NCBI GenBank assembly: GCA_041671765.1
Contig: JBAZAX010000011.1
Location: forward strand, 1 to 42,621
DNA: 42,621 nt
Direction of reading: 5' to 3'
Origin: JBAZAX01 sp041671765
GTDB lineage: Bacteria > Babelota > Babeliae > Babelales > RVW-14
This document shows positions 41,964 to 42,621 of the stretch, one piece after another. A program made the position numbers and the translations under genes. How positions within the stretch are numbered: the first letter of the stretch is position 1; each line of letters opens with the position of its first letter. The notes under the pieces are model-generated. The model had not been told where the DNA came from. It saw only the letters and a list, made by a program, of their open reading frames with translations, and searched no databases.

Positions 41964-42621
41964 TTTATAAACATCAAAGAGGTTAGGATATAGTCAGCCA
42001 CTACAACTGTTAATATTGAGTATACCACACTTTGAGTAATTGCAATGCCAACTCCCGTAGCTCCGCCTCTGGCATAAAAACCCTTGTAAGTCGTGATAAT
42101 TGTAAGCAAAAATCCAAAAACTATGGCTTTGATCAAGCCATTCACAATGTCTGTAAGCTCAACATTTTCAATGATGGCTTGGGTATAAACTTGTGGATTA
42201 ATTCCAAGAGCATAAACGGCAACCACGTATCCAGCAGCTACCCCAAATAAAGTACAAAAAATTGAAAGAAACGGCATGATAATTGTCGCTGCGATAAGCC
42301 TTGGAACAACCAGATACTGCTTTGTATCAATGCACAAAGTTTGCAATGCATCAATCTGCTCAGTAATTCGCATAGTTCCTAATTCTGAGGTAATTGCAGA
42401 CCCCGCACGTCCAATAACCATAATTGCCGCAAAAACTGGCCCAAATTCACGAGTCATTGCTATGTAAACAATTGGACCAATAAATTGACTGGCTCCAAAA
42501 CGCTCAAGTCCGATATAACTTTGCATTGCAAGCGCTGCGCCAACGGTCCCTCCAACTAGACCTACAACGCCAACTGAATTCACGCCTATATAGTTCATAT
42601 GGTAAAAAACTTTTTTAAGCT
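41960..42621 (-). CDS. mlaE: MlaE-like permease, N-terminus cut by window edge
   Basis: The frame continues upstream of the ATG at 42598 to the window end (LKKVFYH before MNYIGV), so the gene very probably starts beyond 42621; MlaE proteins are about 40 residues longer than the 212 counted from that ATG. Motifs of the family: IGVNSVGVVGLVGGTVGAALAMQ, REFGPVFAAIMVIGRAGSAITSELGTM, MRITEQIDALQTL, ARGGATGVGIAITQSVV. Five or so membrane helices. It is the inner-membrane permease of the phospholipid transporter, coupled to mlaF. Confidence 0.9.
   Translation of the reverse strand, partial: LKKVFYHMNYIGVNSVGVVGLVGGTVGAALAMQSYIGLERFGASQFIGPIVYIAMTREFGPVFAAIMVIGRAGSAITSELGTMRITEQIDALQTLCIDTKQYLVVPRLIAATIIMPFLSIFCTLFGVAAGYVVAVYALGINPQVYTQAIIENVELTDIVNGLIKAIVFGFLLTIITTYKGFYARGGATGVGIAITQSVVYSILTVVVADYILTSLMFIK

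Noticed and set aside
1..42621. Search for tRNA, rRNA, CRISPR arrays and insertion sequences
   Set aside because: No cloverleaf, rRNA-like block, regularly spaced repeat series or transposase gene was seen on either strand.

Overview
The window reads as chromosome from a Gram-negative, low-GC, host-associated bacterium. My best guess is the phylum Dependentiae (TM6, relatives of Babela). This rests on the mix of an AT-rich genome, many short secreted proteins built from eukaryote-type modules (ankyrin, RING, WD40, macro domain, an ATAD3-like ATPase), glycine-zipper lipoproteins, KdsA and MlaEF (outer-membrane lipid functions), and a secretin-based export system. The assignment is inference: there is no rRNA or tRNA here to confirm it. 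I saw no tRNA, rRNA, CRISPR array or transposase.

Layout. 1-1.7 kb: an unrecognised large protein entering from the left edge. 1.7-3.2 kb (- strand): an orphan sufC and a short secreted WD40 protein. 3.3-12.5 kb (- strand): a separate glycine-zipper lipoprotein, then what looks like one long transcript, in order two paralogous membrane proteins, plsC, batA-batB-batC-batD-batE and two more glycine-zipper lipoproteins, ending at a strong hairpin near 3.7 kb. 12.8-21.9 kb: an accessory, host-facing stretch with a secreted macro-domain/RING protein carrying tandem repeats, a lipoprotein, an M48 metalloprotease, a secreted ankyrin protein and a secreted RING protein that share leader and 3' UTR, a membrane AAA+ ATPase strikingly like eukaryotic ATAD3 with a translationally coupled partner, a 42-residue secreted peptide and a coiled-coil membrane protein. 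22-25.3 kb: core genes glyA (+) and efp-nusB-kdsA (-). 25.5-27.1 kb: two secreted proteins, one a seven-bladed WD40 with a zinc ribbon. 27.3-29 kb (+): DhnA-type fructose-bisphosphate aldolase and a LOG-family protein. 29.1-38.6 kb (-): a five-gene type II secretion / type IV pilus-like operon with two different secretins. 38.7-42.6 kb (-): MoxR ATPase, a degenerate NtrC-type response regulator, and mlaF-mlaE running off the right edge.

How it fits together. The secretins and inner-membrane platform proteins could export the leader-bearing proteins of the 13-27 kb region. The RING, macro, ankyrin and WD40 modules would be expected to act on host ubiquitin or ADP-ribose signalling if delivered. 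The Bat operon, lipoproteins, PlsC, KdsA and MlaEF concern the cell envelope. MoxR, the usual partner of Bat VWA proteins, is encoded about 28 kb away rather than in the operon.

A second theme is short palindromic repeat elements. One is intergenic (about 3.73-3.85 kb), a relative is inserted in frame near the N-terminus of the ATAD3-partner gene (about 20.96-21.05 kb), and a different type is inserted in frame inside the AAA domain of the response regulator (about 40.58 kb). Many start codons were moved downstream of the longest ORF because a clear Shine-Dalgarno sequence sits at the internal ATG or GTG. The first and last genes are cut by the window edges.
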